DNA of 64,000 nt from the NCBI GenBank assembly GCA_001411745.2, contig LIQB01000003.2, forward strand, positions 592,353-656,352, given 5' to 3'. Positions 19,685 to 30,180 of this stretch are shown here, piece after piece. Source of the stretch: Psychrobacter glacincola (lineage in GTDB: Bacteria; Pseudomonadota; Gammaproteobacteria; Pseudomonadales; Moraxellaceae). The notes under the pieces are model-generated. The model saw only the letters and a list, made by a program, of their open reading frames with translations, did no database searches and had not been told where the DNA came from. The stretch's first letter is position 1. Each line of letters begins with the position of its first letter. The position numbers and the translations under genes were made by a program.

Positions 19685-19756
19685 AATGGTGCTTCCTTGC
19701 TATGTTTCAAATCGCTATGATTTTACTGTGTTTGTATATATGCGTTGATATTTGCG

Positions 19757-20773
19757 CTAATCACGCCCAAGCTGACGGAAGCGTACAGCTGCCCGTCGCC
19801 AGTTAGCTGTCGGCATAGCAGCCGTTCCAGAGGAGTATGAACCAGCGGTTTTGATAGATTTGGTTACCATGGTCATCCCAGATAAAGTGACATCATCTGT
19901 AATCTCGATATGACCTGTGATACCGACCGCACCGCCAATAATACAGCGCTTGCCGATACTAGTGCTGCCTGCAATACCCGTTTGAGCCGCGATGGCTGTG
20001 CCATCACCGATACGCACGTTATGAGCAACTTGTACCAAATTATCAATAATAACGTGATTGCCAATGATAGTATCATCAATGGCACCTCGGTCAATGCAAG
20101 TTTGACTACCAATTCGCACATGGTTGCCAATTACGACCCGTCCTAACTGAGCAATACGCTCCCAGCCACTGTTACTAGGATCTTTGGTTGGTGCAAAACC
20201 AAAACCTTCTGCACCCACACTGACACCCGCGTGTAACCTCACATGATCACCAATGACACAATCATGCCCGATCACCACTTGTGATTTAATAACACCATCA
20301 GTACCAATAGTCGTATTTTCTTCGATCACCACATGCGCCGCAAGTGAGCTACGCGCACCAATTTGCACATAATCGGCAATCACACAAAAAGGTCCGATAT
20401 TCACCTGCTCACCAATGACAGCACTATCAGCAATCACAGCGCTAGGATGAATACCACCAGACAGTGACTCACGAGCAAACAACTGGCTAGCACCAGCATA
20501 AGCTAAGTATGGGCTTGCGACGACTAGCGCTATCGCTGTGGCGGGCACTTGGTCGCGATATTCTGCAGTAACCAATACAGCCCCTGCCTCGCTAATAGCC
20601 AGACTAGAAATATAATGAGGATCGGCCAAAAAGCTTAACTGATTATGACCAGCCGTGGTCAAACTACCAATACTGCTGAATTTTTGACGTAACTGTTCAG
20701 CGCTGATTTCAGCCTTATTAGTGATGGGCTGACGCTGCTCAATCCGAGTGATAAGTTGCTCAATCGTTATCAT
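19757..20773 (-). CDS. lpxD: UDP-3-O-acylglucosamine N-acyltransferase
   Basis: Third step of lipid A synthesis, adding the N-linked acyl chain. I set the start at the ATG at 20773 (MITIEQLITRIEQ), giving 338 residues as in the family. A longer frame from a TTG at 20827 adds an unlike, very hydrophobic leader and would begin in the loop of an RNA hairpin (20811-20840). The N-terminal uridine-binding domain covers about 1-95. Hexapeptide beta-helix repeats follow, with the catalytic His in NLVQVAHNVRIGDG. A C-terminal helix ends the protein. skp is absent upstream. Confidence 0.94.
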   Translation of the reverse strand: MITIEQLITRIEQRQPITNKAEISAEQLRQKFSSIGSLTTAGHNQLSFLADPHYISSLAISEAGAVLVTAEYRDQVPATAIALVVASPYLAYAGASQLFARESLSGGIHPSAVIADSAVIGEQVNIGPFCVIADYVQIGARSSLAAHVVIEENTTIGTDGVIKSQVVIGHDCVIGDHVRLHAGVSVGAEGFGFAPTKDPSNSGWERIAQLGRVVIGNHVRIGSQTCIDRGAIDDTIIGNHVIIDNLVQVAHNVRIGDGTAIAAQTGIAGSTSIGKRCIIGGAVGITGHIEITDDVTLSGMTMVTKSIKTAGSYSSGTAAMPTANWRRAAVRFRQLGRD

Positions 20774-20810
20774 AGTGACTATTAATATAAATATTATTAT
20801 GAATAAGACA

Positions 20811-20840
20811 ATCGCCAAGCTGAACAATCACCTTGGCGAT
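20811..20840 (-). other. RNA hairpin 1 in the bamA-lpxD spacer
   Basis: ATCGCCAAG pairs with CTTGGCGAT (9 bp perfect, 12-base loop). On the minus strand it is followed by TGTCTTATT, so it could attenuate lpxD or mark an RNA end after bamA. Confidence 0.6.
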
Positions 20841-20861
20841 CTACTAATATCTAACAGATGC

Positions 20862-20904
20862 TGCGTTCATTTAAGTAACTGCTATGGTTAACGACATGAA
20901 CGCA
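20862..20904 (-). other. RNA hairpin 2 in the bamA-lpxD spacer
   Basis: TGCGTTCAT (20862-20870) pairs with ATGAACGCA (20896-20904), 9 bp perfect with a 25-base loop, just after the bamA stop. Confidence 0.5.
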
Positions 20905-20919
20905 AACAATCATGCTACG

Positions 20920-23343
20920 TTAGAACGTATTACCAATCTGGAACTGAACTTTTTCAGTTTCATCGCCTTCTTTATCACCAATAGGTACAGCATAACTTAA
21001 TGAAATTGGACCAATTGGCGTATACCAGGTTATACCTGCACCCGCACTAAAACGCATACTATTGTCTTGCGTCAACAGTGGTACGCCCGTATCAGTACCG
21101 TCATTAGGATTGATAAAGGTACGATCTTCCTTATCAGTCGTATCAAATACTTGACCACCTTCAGCAAACAATACCGGACGCACCTGATCTGCCCAATCGC
21201 CCTTAAACGGCATTGGCAAAATTAGCTCACTACCGAAGCTGACTAACGCATTACCACCGATGTCTTCGTCTTTGTAACGCACATCATCATTTATGGCATC
21301 ATAATACGTTTGTGATTTTGGCCCAAGGGTTGAGGCCTCATAACCACGTACAGAGCCATAGCCACCAGCATAAAAGTTTTCATAAAATGGCAAGTCATTA
21401 CCATAGCCAAGCTTAGTATAACCGCGTGCTACCCAGTCTTTGTAGAAGGGATAATAGATGTTGCCGCTATAAACAAGTTTTTGATAGTTGGTATCACCCA
21501 AGCCAATGGTGGCATCGACCGTATGGCTCATACCTTTGGTCGGGAACACTGGACGATCTAAGGTGCTATAGTCCCAGCCGAATAGTAGGTTATAAGTATT
21601 GTAATCATTTTTAAAGCCTGTGCGTCCAGAATCCTCATTGTCATCATTGACAAAGTTCTCAAACGTACCGCCATCATCAATAATTTGCTGAACGTTTGAT
21701 ACACCTAAGAAGCGACCACCACGTACTGAAGTGTTATCAACGTTCAAACCCGCACTAACGCGTTTGGTTTCATCAACAGGATAACTGTAGTTCAACGTAG
21801 CACCATAAGAATCGGTGACATAGTTACTGACGTTTCTATCATCGTATTTCGTTTCACGATAATAGGCACTAAGACCTTGTGAGACGCCGTTTTCGGTAAA
21901 GTACGGATCGGTATAACCCAAGCTATAAGAATCACGGGTTTCTGAGCGTGATAGTGCCGCTTTCACACGGTTACCTGTACCCATAAAGTTGTTTTGTGTT
22001 AGATCTAACTGGAAAGTCACACCGCCGCTTTGTGAGTAACCCGCGGCAATCGTTGAGCTACCAGAAGGCTGCTCTTCAACCGTATAATTGATATCTACTT
22101 GGTCTGGTTGATTTGGTACGGGCTTGACATCAACGTTGACAGCTTTAAAGAAGCCTGTACGCATCAGACGTGTCCGTGACAACTGGATTTTGTCACTAGT
22201 TGCCAATGCGCCTTCTAATTGACGCATTTCACGGCGCAGTACTTCGTCTTGAGTTTTGATGTTACCAGTAAAATTAATACGACGAACGTAAATAGGACGT
22301 GCAGGGTCGATGAAATAATCGATATCCACTACTTTGGTCTCGTCATTGATACGTGGTACTGGTCTTACCTGCGCCAAATAATAGCCTTCATTACCGTAAC
22401 GACTCTTAAGTGCCGCGGTGGTTTCATCGAGCTTGGCTTGCGAGTATTTTTCATTGGGTGCAAAAGTCACCAATTCTGTTAGTTCATTGTTCTCAAAAGT
22501 CGGCTTACCTAAGAAATTCACTTCGCCAAACTGATATTGCTCGCCTTCGCTTAGACTCACTTCGATAAACACGCTGCTCTTATCTTCACTGATGTTGAGC
22601 ACCGCATTATCTACTGCAAAACGCACATAACCATCGTTTTGGTAAAGCGCTTTTAAATTCTCTAAACTGGCAGCCAGCTTTTCTTTGGCATAACGATCAG
22701 ACTTTGATAGCAGACGTGTCCACGAAGACTCTTTTACCGCAAAAACGTCTTTGATTTCTTCATCACTAAAGTGTTTATTGCCAATGATATTAATATCGAC
22801 CACTTTGGCAGGTTTACCTTCGACAAAACGCACGTCGAGCTTGACGCGATTGCCATCAAGTAACGTTTGATCAACCTCGATATTGCTGTTGTAATAGCCT
22901 TGGCTGATATATTGCTGCTGTAGCTCATTGGCAACGCCTTGTAGCGTGGCTTGTTTCAGCACATTACCGGCAGACAGACCAGCATTGTCCAGCCCTTGCT
23001 CTAGCCCTTCTTTTGGAATGAGCTTATTGCCCTCAAAATTGACTTCAGCAATCGTTGGGCGCTCAACGACATCAAACCGTAGCTGTCCACCTTCGATACG
23101 GCTTTGAATATCAGCAAAATTTTCGGTCGCATAAAGCGCCTTAATACTGGCTGCTAAACTACTGTCATTTACCGTATCCCCTACCGAAATAGGTAGAACC
23201 GGATAGAGGCTATCGGGGGTTAAACGTTGCAAACCATTGAAACCGATGTCAGTGACTACAAATTCTGCAGCCTGTACTGGCATACTCATCATCGCTACAA
23301 CTAACGGCAACCCTGCCGCGCTCATAAATAAAGGCGTACGCAT
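20920..23343 (-). CDS. bamA: Outer-membrane protein assembly factor BamA
   Basis: Core of the BAM complex, which inserts beta-barrel proteins, including LptD from this window, into the outer membrane. I use the ATG at 23343; a GTG two codons upstream is possible. The 807 residues comprise a signal peptide (MRTPLFMSAAGLPL... MPVQAA), five POTRA domains (about 25-430) and a C-terminal 16-strand barrel. VRGYEASTLGPK is the conserved loop-6 VRG[FY] motif, and the final residue is Phe (QFQIGNTF), the OMP C-terminal signature. It follows rseP at 262 bases. Confidence 0.97.
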   Translation of the reverse strand: MRTPLFMSAAGLPLVVAMMSMPVQAAEFVVTDIGFNGLQRLTPDSLYPVLPISVGDTVNDSSLAASIKALYATENFADIQSRIEGGQLRFDVVERPTIAEVNFEGNKLIPKEGLEQGLDNAGLSAGNVLKQATLQGVANELQQQYISQGYYNSNIEVDQTLLDGNRVKLDVRFVEGKPAKVVDINIIGNKHFSDEEIKDVFAVKESSWTRLLSKSDRYAKEKLAASLENLKALYQNDGYVRFAVDNAVLNISEDKSSVFIEVSLSEGEQYQFGEVNFLGKPTFENNELTELVTFAPNEKYSQAKLDETTAALKSRYGNEGYYLAQVRPVPRINDETKVVDIDYFIDPARPIYVRRINFTGNIKTQDEVLRREMRQLEGALATSDKIQLSRTRLMRTGFFKAVNVDVKPVPNQPDQVDINYTVEEQPSGSSTIAAGYSQSGGVTFQLDLTQNNFMGTGNRVKAALSRSETRDSYSLGYTDPYFTENGVSQGLSAYYRETKYDDRNVSNYVTDSYGATLNYSYPVDETKRVSAGLNVDNTSVRGGRFLGVSNVQQIIDDGGTFENFVNDDNEDSGRTGFKNDYNTYNLLFGWDYSTLDRPVFPTKGMSHTVDATIGLGDTNYQKLVYSGNIYYPFYKDWVARGYTKLGYGNDLPFYENFYAGGYGSVRGYEASTLGPKSQTYYDAINDDVRYKDEDIGGNALVSFGSELILPMPFKGDWADQVRPVLFAEGGQVFDTTDKEDRTFINPNDGTDTGVPLLTQDNSMRFSAGAGITWYTPIGPISLSYAVPIGDKEGDETEKVQFQIGNTF

Positions 23344-23605
23344 AAACACTATCCGTCAATAAAAAACTTGCTTAAGTTAAGTTAAAAAGCCCATATTGTC
23401 TAGCGCATTTCGCATGAAATTTAAGCGTATACGCAGCAGACTCAGAACACTTTATATAAAATGCATCACAAAATAAACTAAAAATTACGATTAGTACAGA
23501 GGCCATGATACAAAGCATGCTACCTATCATAGTCATAATCATCCCATAATAGGCGTAAAACCATTAGTATCTCGTGCCTTATCGATCATATTAGCGATTC
23601 GCTGG

Positions 23606-24982
23606 TCAAAACAGCCGACTAATATCATTACCAATTGCTAACACCATGAAACCTGCCAGCAAGAGTAAGCCGATATTTAGTCCAATCATTTGCACCCCTT
23701 CTGAGAGTGGCTTACCACGAATCAATTCAATAAGATAATACACAATATGACCGCCATCCAATACAGGAATGGGCAAAAGATTTAGTACAGCAAGACTCAA
23801 ACTAATCAAAGCCGCCGTCGATAACACCATCTGCCAACTGATATCAAAACTCTGTTTGGCCACTTTGGCGATGGTAATCGGACCTGACAAATTATCCAAA
23901 CCAATCATGCCTGATAGCATCTTGCCCATTGAGCTGACGGTCATCACTGCAAGCTGTTCAGTTTTCTCAAATGATTTCACCAATGACTCACCAGGGCCAT
24001 AGACTACAGTGGTCTTGTAAGCGTCAGGAATAACAATTTCGGACTGTGCCACCATAGCACCAATTTGCCCATAATCGTTACCCAAATTGTCTTTTTTGCC
24101 TTGCGGCATAATCTGAAGCTGTACGGATTTACCATCACGCAATACTGTGAAATTAAGCAAAATTTCAGGACTGTCGCGGATGATACGAGTGGCACTGAGC
24201 CAATCTTTAATTGGTTGATCATTGATAGCAACAATACGATCGCCTACTTTTAGTCCTTGGCGACTGGCGGCACCATCAGCGGTCAAATCACCTACTATCG
24301 GTGCAATATCTGGTTGCCATGGCAGCATGCCAAAGCTGGTCAACGCATCTTTACCTTGCGCGCTGCCTTGCATAAACTGAGTTACGGGCGCTTGATAAGT
24401 TTTGATTGCATTATCAGCTTGTGTCTCTGATTGCAAAGTAATACTGACATTATCTGTCTCGCCCATCCGTCCAGCAAGCCGATAGTTGATGCCTTCCCAC
24501 GTTTGTACCTCATGCCCATCAATCGCAACGATTTTATCACCAACTGGCAACTGTGCCATAGCAGCAGGCGTATCAGGTAGTACCTGCCCAATCTTGGTCG
24601 CCAGCTGCTCTGATGGCGTCATAAATAACACCCAAAACAACGCAATAGCAATGATAAAGTTCATGATAGGACCAGCTGCAACAATCGCAATCTTTTTTAG
24701 CGGATGCTGACGATTAAACGCCAAATGTTGCTCAGCTTTTGCTACCTCGCCTTCGCGCTCATCGAGCATTTTGACATAACCACCAAGTGGCAAAGCAGAA
24801 ATGCGATAATCAATACCGCTTTTTTTGCTCGTCCAGCCAAAGAGTTTGGGACCAAACCCGATAGAATAGGTCAATACTTTAACGCCGCAAAGACGAGCGA
24901 CGATATAGTGTCCCCACTCATGTAAGGCAATGAGCGGACCTAAGACAAATATTGCCGCAAGGAGCGTTAATAAAAACGTCAT
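23606..24982 (-). CDS. rseP: Site-2 intramembrane zinc metalloprotease RseP
   Basis: Cleaves transmembrane segments of anti-sigma factors and remnant signal peptides in the inner membrane. HEWGHYIVARL near residue 22 is the zinc HExxH motif; NLLPIPVLDGGHIVYY near the C-terminus gives the third ligand (LDG). Two PDZ-like domains lie in the periplasmic middle (about 115-220 and 220-300). 458 residues, four membrane segments. Eighty-five bases after dxr, within the conserved cluster. Confidence 0.95.
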   Translation of the reverse strand: MTFLLTLLAAIFVLGPLIALHEWGHYIVARLCGVKVLTYSIGFGPKLFGWTSKKSGIDYRISALPLGGYVKMLDEREGEVAKAEQHLAFNRQHPLKKIAIVAAGPIMNFIIAIALFWVLFMTPSEQLATKIGQVLPDTPAAMAQLPVGDKIVAIDGHEVQTWEGINYRLAGRMGETDNVSITLQSETQADNAIKTYQAPVTQFMQGSAQGKDALTSFGMLPWQPDIAPIVGDLTADGAASRQGLKVGDRIVAINDQPIKDWLSATRIIRDSPEILLNFTVLRDGKSVQLQIMPQGKKDNLGNDYGQIGAMVAQSEIVIPDAYKTTVVYGPGESLVKSFEKTEQLAVMTVSSMGKMLSGMIGLDNLSGPITIAKVAKQSFDISWQMVLSTAALISLSLAVLNLLPIPVLDGGHIVYYLIELIRGKPLSEGVQMIGLNIGLLLLAGFMVLAIGNDISRLF

Positions 24983-25067
24983 GATCTTTTCTCAGTATGG
25001 TTTCTCAGCATTCTTTCTTTGCATCTTTTATTAACATCATTTTTTAACGACGCAGTTGTTGATACAC

Positions 25068-26276
25068 TTACACCAACTTTGCCACAAGTTTTTCTGTAAG
25101 GTGACGTGCTATTTTATCAATTGCGAGTATATCTTCTATGTCAGCCGTTTCGTTTAACGGTGGCAGCTGTATGTCATTTAATGCTTGCTCATTGATATCA
25201 GCAATGTCGGTCAGGCGAATTTTTCCAGCCAAAAATGCCGCCACGGCAATTTCATTCGCCGCATTTAAGACAATCGTCGCTTGTGTGCCCGCTTGCATCG
25301 CCTGTCTTGCCAAACGCAAACAGGCGAATTTTTGCAAGTCAGGCTCAATAAACTCCAAACCACTAAGTGCAAATAAGTCTAACGGCTGCGAGCCACTATC
25401 GATACGATCAGGGTAACTGAGCGCATGGGCAATGGGCGTTTTCATATCTGGACTGCCCAGCTGTGCCAAAAAGCTACCATCGCTATATTCTACCATTGAG
25501 TGAATGATACTTTGTGGATGAATCACCACATTTATCTTATTTTCAGGCAAATCAAACAAATGACAGGCTTCAATCAACTCAAGCCCTTTATTCATCATCG
25601 TTGCTGAATCGACAGATATCTTTTGACCCATTGACCAATTTGGATGTTTGACCGCTTCAGCGACGCTCGCTTGCTGCATCTGCGCAAACGATTTTTGCAA
25701 AAACGGTCCACCAGAGGCCGTTAACCATAGCTTACGCACGCCGTGGTTTGGCTGATGAATTTGGGTATTGTCCTGCTGAATAGCCAGTGGTAGACACTGA
25801 AAAATAGCGTTGTGCTCAGAATCAAGCGGCAGCAAAGTAGCGTTATGCATTTTGACAGCAGTAATCATCACTTGCCCTGCCATCACCAGCGCTTCTTTAT
25901 TCGCCAGTAAAATACGCTTACCTGCACGAGCAGCGGCTAAAGTAGAAGGCAGACCAGCTGCGCCTACGATCGCAGCGACAACGGTATCCGTCTGCGAATC
26001 AGTGGCAATGTCGACCAGCCCTGCTTCGCCGCCTACTACATCGATGTCAAGACCTGTCGCACGGAGTCGCTGGGCAAAATCATCGACTGCGGCGGTCGGT
26101 ACGCTAACGCGCTTTGGCAAAAACTGCTGGCAAAGTGCGAACAGCTTGTCTAAACGGTGATAGCCTGACAGAGCGTAGACCGTGTAAAGCTGTGGTTGCG
26201 CCGCTAATATTGCTAACGTGCTATCGCCAATCGAACCTGTCGCGCCTAGTACGGCGATGCGTTGCGTCATAACCAT
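25068..26276 (-). CDS. dxr: 1-deoxy-D-xylulose 5-phosphate reductoisomerase
   Basis: Makes 2-C-methylerythritol 4-phosphate with NADPH, the first committed step of the MEP isoprenoid route that feeds undecaprenyl phosphate (uppS lies nearby). LGATGSIGDSTLAIL is the NADPH-binding loop; LLPLDSEHNAIFQCL and KISVDSATMMNKGLE hold metal and substrate residues. 402 residues, full length. An in-frame ATG two codons inside is an alternative start. Confidence 0.96.
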   Translation of the reverse strand: MVMTQRIAVLGATGSIGDSTLAILAAQPQLYTVYALSGYHRLDKLFALCQQFLPKRVSVPTAAVDDFAQRLRATGLDIDVVGGEAGLVDIATDSQTDTVVAAIVGAAGLPSTLAAARAGKRILLANKEALVMAGQVMITAVKMHNATLLPLDSEHNAIFQCLPLAIQQDNTQIHQPNHGVRKLWLTASGGPFLQKSFAQMQQASVAEAVKHPNWSMGQKISVDSATMMNKGLELIEACHLFDLPENKINVVIHPQSIIHSMVEYSDGSFLAQLGSPDMKTPIAHALSYPDRIDSGSQPLDLFALSGLEFIEPDLQKFACLRLARQAMQAGTQATIVLNAANEIAVAAFLAGKIRLTDIADINEQALNDIQLPPLNETADIEDILAIDKIARHLTEKLVAKLV

Positions 26277-26429
26277 CGATGCCTGTAAATGATACTCTAA
26301 AAAATTAAATAAGAAATCGATAAAACGTTTGATAAATAAGAGATAGACGATATCCAGTGTATTGACTAGTCACTCATCTTAACTACTATGATTAGGGCGT
26401 ATCATCGTCTATGAATTATTTTTTCAGTC

Positions 26430-27239
26430 CTAAACCACTATCAAACCTACCTGCTGTATCGCCCAAAAACCAAGCGCAAATATCGGTGTGGCAGATAGCA
26501 GTGAGTCGATACGGTCAAGCACGCCGCCATGCCCCGGTAAAATCGTTCCTGAATCTTTGACATCAGCGCGGCGCTTAAGCATCGACTCAAATAAATCGCC
26601 AAGTACCGAGGCTAAAATGGTCAAGGCTGATAATGCTACAAATGCGACTAACGGCACACCCGTCAATTGCAACTTAAATACACTGATGGCAATGACCACG
26701 AGCAGACCAGTGACCAAACCACCAGCCAGCCCTTCCATACTTTTATTGGGTGAGACGTTCGGTGCCATTTTGCGGCGACCAAGCTTACGCCCCACAAAAT
26801 AAGCGCCACTATCTGCGCACCAGACCAAAAGGAACACATAGAGCAACCACCATGCTGACAGTTGCCACAAATAAAACATCGCCGTAATCGAGGCGGTCAA
26901 TATCACCGCACCCATCAATGCCAGTTTTTTACCATACCAATTGGTATGAGTCGGGAACACTCGCACCCAAGACAGCGCCATTAGCCATATAGCCAGTGAA
27001 GCCACCCACCAAAACAGCCATGTGACTTTAAACATGAGTGATACTAGGGTCAGCACCAAAACCAATAGCACAAACAGCGCAGGATGACGCCACTTAGGCA
27101 TCAGCTTAGTCCATTCGTGAGCGGCGATAATAACGCCAATCGCTAACAACGGTGCAAATAAAATAGGGGTTTGGCTCGCAAACATTGCAATACCAACGAT
27201 AATAACGAGAACAACTGCCGTCTTAATTCGTTGCCACAT
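26430..27239 (-). CDS. cdsA: Phosphatidate cytidylyltransferase (CDP-diglyceride synthase)
   Basis: Integral inner-membrane enzyme that makes CDP-diacylglycerol from phosphatidate and CTP, the precursor for all phospholipids including the cardiolipin made by the cls gene in this window. About eight helices in 269 residues. The C-terminal signature LKRRADVKDSGTILPGHGG is complete. 153 bases before dxr on the minus strand. Confidence 0.95.
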   Translation of the reverse strand: MWQRIKTAVVLVIIVGIAMFASQTPILFAPLLAIGVIIAAHEWTKLMPKWRHPALFVLLVLVLTLVSLMFKVTWLFWWVASLAIWLMALSWVRVFPTHTNWYGKKLALMGAVILTASITAMFYLWQLSAWWLLYVFLLVWCADSGAYFVGRKLGRRKMAPNVSPNKSMEGLAGGLVTGLLVVIAISVFKLQLTGVPLVAFVALSALTILASVLGDLFESMLKRRADVKDSGTILPGHGGVLDRIDSLLSATPIFALGFWAIQQVGLIVV

Positions 27240-27439
27240 ACTTATTGAGCCTTATAATAATGAAAAACGCATGGTCAAAACGTGCATTATAGCAGCTAAT
27301 CTACAATAGCCCACTAATAGCAGTTGACGCTTATTGACGCGGTTTATTATTTCACAAACAAGCAATATTAACTACTTATACGATAGCGGCTTTGTAAGAG
27401 CTTTTTCCTTTACAAGATAACAGCCAAATGCTTACACCA

Positions 27440-28198
27440 TTAACGACTTGCTTGCTCTATCACTATCTGCTCACTGGTTTTGCCAAAACGGCGCTGCCGC
27501 TGAGCGAACTCTTTTACCATTGCTGCCAACTCATCAGCTGCAAAATTTGGCCATAATGTCTGGGTAAAGAATAGCTCAGCATAGGCTGACTGCCACAATA
27601 AAAAGTTAGAAATTCGGTATTCACCGCCCGTGCGTATCAGCATATCTACTGCTGGTGCATCTGCTAATTGCACATAGTTACCGAGCAATTCTTTATTAAT
27701 ATCATCAGCACGTAACTGACCAGCCTCTACTTGCTGCGCCAGCTGTTTTGCCGCATGGGCAATATCCCATTGCCCACCATAACTGATAGCGATGACTAGA
27801 GTCATGGCTTTAAAGTCTGCTGTTTTTGCTTCAGCGTCCGCCATTAATGCTTGCAAATCATCACTCAGCTGACTGCGGTCACCAATAAAACGCAGACGAA
27901 TACGATACTCATTCATGCGTGGTATTTGCTCATGAATGGTGGAGGTTAACAGTTGCATGAGTAGTGCCACCTCACTGGGCGGGCGTTGCCAATTCTCACT
28001 AGAAAATGCAAATACCGTTAACACTTCGATACCCGTATTGACGCAATACTCGACGATAGGATCGAGTGCATCTTTGCCAGCCACATGCCCTTGGCCTTTG
28101 CCCAAATCATTGGCTTTACCATAACGATTATTGCCATCCATGATGATAGCGATATGGCGTGGAAGAAGATCAGGAGCCAAAACGGCTGAAGTGGACAT
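27440..28198 (-). CDS. uppS: Undecaprenyl diphosphate synthase
   Basis: Condenses isopentenyl diphosphate units onto farnesyl diphosphate to give the C55 carrier for peptidoglycan and O-antigen. HIAIIMDGNNRYGK contains the catalytic Asp; the family usually has Trp or a similar aromatic where Tyr occurs here. RTGGEYRISNFLLWQ and AYAELFF are conserved substrate motifs. 252 residues. A 310-base gap with a terminator-like hairpin separates it from frr, so it probably starts its own transcript. Confidence 0.96.
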   Translation of the reverse strand: MSTSAVLAPDLLPRHIAIIMDGNNRYGKANDLGKGQGHVAGKDALDPIVEYCVNTGIEVLTVFAFSSENWQRPPSEVALLMQLLTSTIHEQIPRMNEYRIRLRFIGDRSQLSDDLQALMADAEAKTADFKAMTLVIAISYGGQWDIAHAAKQLAQQVEAGQLRADDINKELLGNYVQLADAPAVDMLIRTGGEYRISNFLLWQSAYAELFFTQTLWPNFAADELAAMVKEFAQRQRRFGKTSEQIVIEQASR

Positions 28199-28415
28199 AG
28201 GCGAAAGTGCTTATTGTTAAGGTAAAATAATAATAACGGCTGCGATAACGATTAGAAAGCGTCATAACCATAATTCACAAACTTATCATAAACCCATCAG
28301 GTATGATTTAGTTTGCAAGATAGCGCTTATAAAATACAGTTTACAAACCTGAGAAAGCCTATTGCCGTATCCGATTGATATAACATTGACGCTATTATCG
28401 GTCCCGTCTACACAA

Positions 28416-28456
28416 TAATAAGCAGCCAATAGTACTGACAGATTGGCTGCTTATTA
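28416..28456 (-). terminator. Terminator after pyrH-frr
   Basis: AATAAGCAGCCAAT pairs with ATTGGCTGCTTATT; on the minus strand TTATTATTG follows. It splits pyrH-frr from the uppS part of the cluster. Confidence 0.65.
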
Positions 28457-28508
28457 TAAGGATATGACATAACGGATTTTTGTCTTACATGATCGAAAAA
28501 CCAGTGCT

Positions 28509-29063
28509 TTACACGTCCATCAAGTCAGTTTCTTTTTTGCTCAAACGTTTATCGATGGTTTCGATATACTTGTCAGTGATTTTTTGAATATCATCACTCG
28601 CGCGGCGCTCGTCGTCTTCTGAGATCTCTTTTTCTTTGGCCAATTCTTTGATGTCATTCATCATGTCACGGCGAATATTACGGATAGAAACACGGCTACT
28701 TTCTGCTTCTCCACGCGCAAGCTTTTGCATGTCGCGGCGTGTCTCTTCTGTCAATGCAGGCATTGGCACACGAATCACATCGGCGGTCACTGGGTTGAGA
28801 CCCAAATCTGCTTCGCGAATGGCCTTGTCGATTGCTTGTACCATGGTACGGTCAAACGGCTGAACCATGAGCGTACGTGAGTCTTCGACGTTGACACTCG
28901 CCACTTGATTCAAAGGTGTAGGCGACCCGTAGTAGCTAACCATCACGCCTGACAACATACCCGGATGCGCGCGTCCTGTACGGACTTTGCTAAAAGTGCT
29001 CTCAAGCGCTTCCAGTGTTTTTTGCATACGCGCTTCGCCATCTTGCTTAATCTCTTTGATCAT
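28509..29063 (-). CDS. frr: Ribosome-recycling factor
   Basis: Splits the post-termination ribosome together with EF-G. 184 residues, with the usual three-helix bundle and inserted beta domain: [12 protein letters not shown] near 32, [17 protein letters not shown], and the helical [17 protein letters not shown]. 163 bases after pyrH; AAGGATATCTA precedes the ATG. Confidence 0.97.
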   Translation of the reverse strand: MIKEIKQDGEARMQKTLEALESTFSKVRTGRAHPGMLSGVMVSYYGSPTPLNQVASVNVEDSRTLMVQPFDRTMVQAIDKAIREADLGLNPVTADVIRVPMPALTEETRRDMQKLARGEAESSRVSIRNIRRDMMNDIKELAKEKEISEDDERRASDDIQKITDKYIETIDKRLSKKETDLMDV

Positions 29064-29226
29064 TAGATATCCTTATTTATCGCTGTCGATAAATCATTCA
29101 TTTGTTAGTAAATATACGGGTGTTCACTATTAATTATTAGCGACTGGTAGTTATTAACGACCAATCTAAGTTTAATGACTGGTATTCTCGTATTAATATT
29201 TAGAGCGTTCAGAGCGTTCAGGCAAG

Positions 29227-29952
29227 TCAGTGATAAACGCGTGTGCCTTCATTTTCGCCCATAATGACGTTTAATAACGCATTAGGCTTGGTCATATCAA
29301 ACACTTGTAGCGGCACGTTGTGCTCACGGCATAATGCAATAGCGGTCAAATCCATCACGCCAAGCTTTTGCTCTAACACTTCATCAAAAGTTAAACCATC
29401 ATATTTAACTGCATCGTCATGTAAGCTTGGGTCTTTGTCATAAACGCCATCAACTTTGGTGGCTTTTAGAATTAAGCCAGCTTCAATTTCAATACCACGT
29501 AAGCAAGCAGCGGTATCAGTGGTAAAGAAAGGATTGCCTGTACCAGCAACAAAGATACATACTTCGCCATTTTTGAGATAGCGAATGGCATTGCGACTGC
29601 TATAGCTTTCGGTCACTTCACCGATTGGCAAGGCTGACATCAAGCGGGTTTTAATATTGCGGCGCTCAAGCGCATCACGCATCGCCAGACCGTTCATAAC
29701 GGTTGCTAACATACCCATTTGATCACCAGTCACACGGCCGACTAAGCCTTCTTGTTGCAACTGCGCGCCGCGATATAAGTTACCGCCGCCGACCACGATA
29801 CCGACTTGAACACCAAGACCACGCAAATGGGCGATAGACAAGCTCATCTTATCGAGCACTTCGCTATCAATTCCCATCTCTTTGCCACCAGCTAAGGCTT
29901 CACCAGAGAGTTTCAGCAAGATACGAGAGTAACGCGGGTTTTTGTCAGACAT
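29227..29952 (-). CDS. pyrH: UMP kinase
   Basis: Phosphorylates UMP to UDP, which supplies UTP for MurU and the UDP-sugars used by LpxA. Amino-acid-kinase fold: [11 protein letters not shown] at the N-terminus, [13 protein letters not shown], and [17 protein letters not shown]. 241 residues, full length, with AAGGTGA before the ATG. First gene of the conserved cluster; rpsB-tsf, often upstream, is not here (rimO is). Confidence 0.97.
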   Translation of the reverse strand: MSDKNPRYSRILLKLSGEALAGGKEMGIDSEVLDKMSLSIAHLRGLGVQVGIVVGGGNLYRGAQLQQEGLVGRVTGDQMGMLATVMNGLAMRDALERRNIKTRLMSALPIGEVTESYSSRNAIRYLKNGEVCIFVAGTGNPFFTTDTAACLRGIEIEAGLILKATKVDGVYDKDPSLHDDAVKYDGLTFDEVLEQKLGVMDLTAIALCREHNVPLQVFDMTKPNALLNVIMGENEGTRVYH

Positions 29953-29974
29953 GAGGTCACCTTGTTAGCATTAA

Positions 29975-30004
29975 ATTATAATTAAAATGAGCGGTAAAAC
30001 ACAA
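29975..30004 (-). promoter_or_regulatory. Candidate pyrH promoter
   Basis: On the minus strand TTGTGT (30004-29999) and TATAAT (29980-29975) are 18 bases apart. Confidence 0.4.
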
Positions 30005-30111
30005 ATAGAGTTTGCCTTCGAATTTACTCGAAGTGTCATCACCGAGGTACTATATAGGAAGCACCGCAACTGATGACAAACGTGTAAAAAGGCTAAATTG
30101 CGCTAATTGTA

Positions 30112-30138
30112 GCAAAAACTGCCCGCGATTGGGCAATT
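30112..30138 (-). terminator. Intrinsic terminator of rimO
   Basis: Minus strand: TTGCCC-AATCGC-GGGCAG followed by TTTTTG, about 45 bases after the rimO stop. Confidence 0.65.
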
Positions 30139-30180
30139 TTCACTCGTATATTGTAGTGACTAATCAGCTACAGTGACTGC

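Noticed and set aside
20774..20827. 18-residue hydrophobic N-terminal extension of LpxD from TTG 20827
   Set aside because: LpxD is cytosolic and family members begin near the ATG at 20773. The extension starts in a hairpin loop with the ribosome-like AAGGTGA directly against the TTG.
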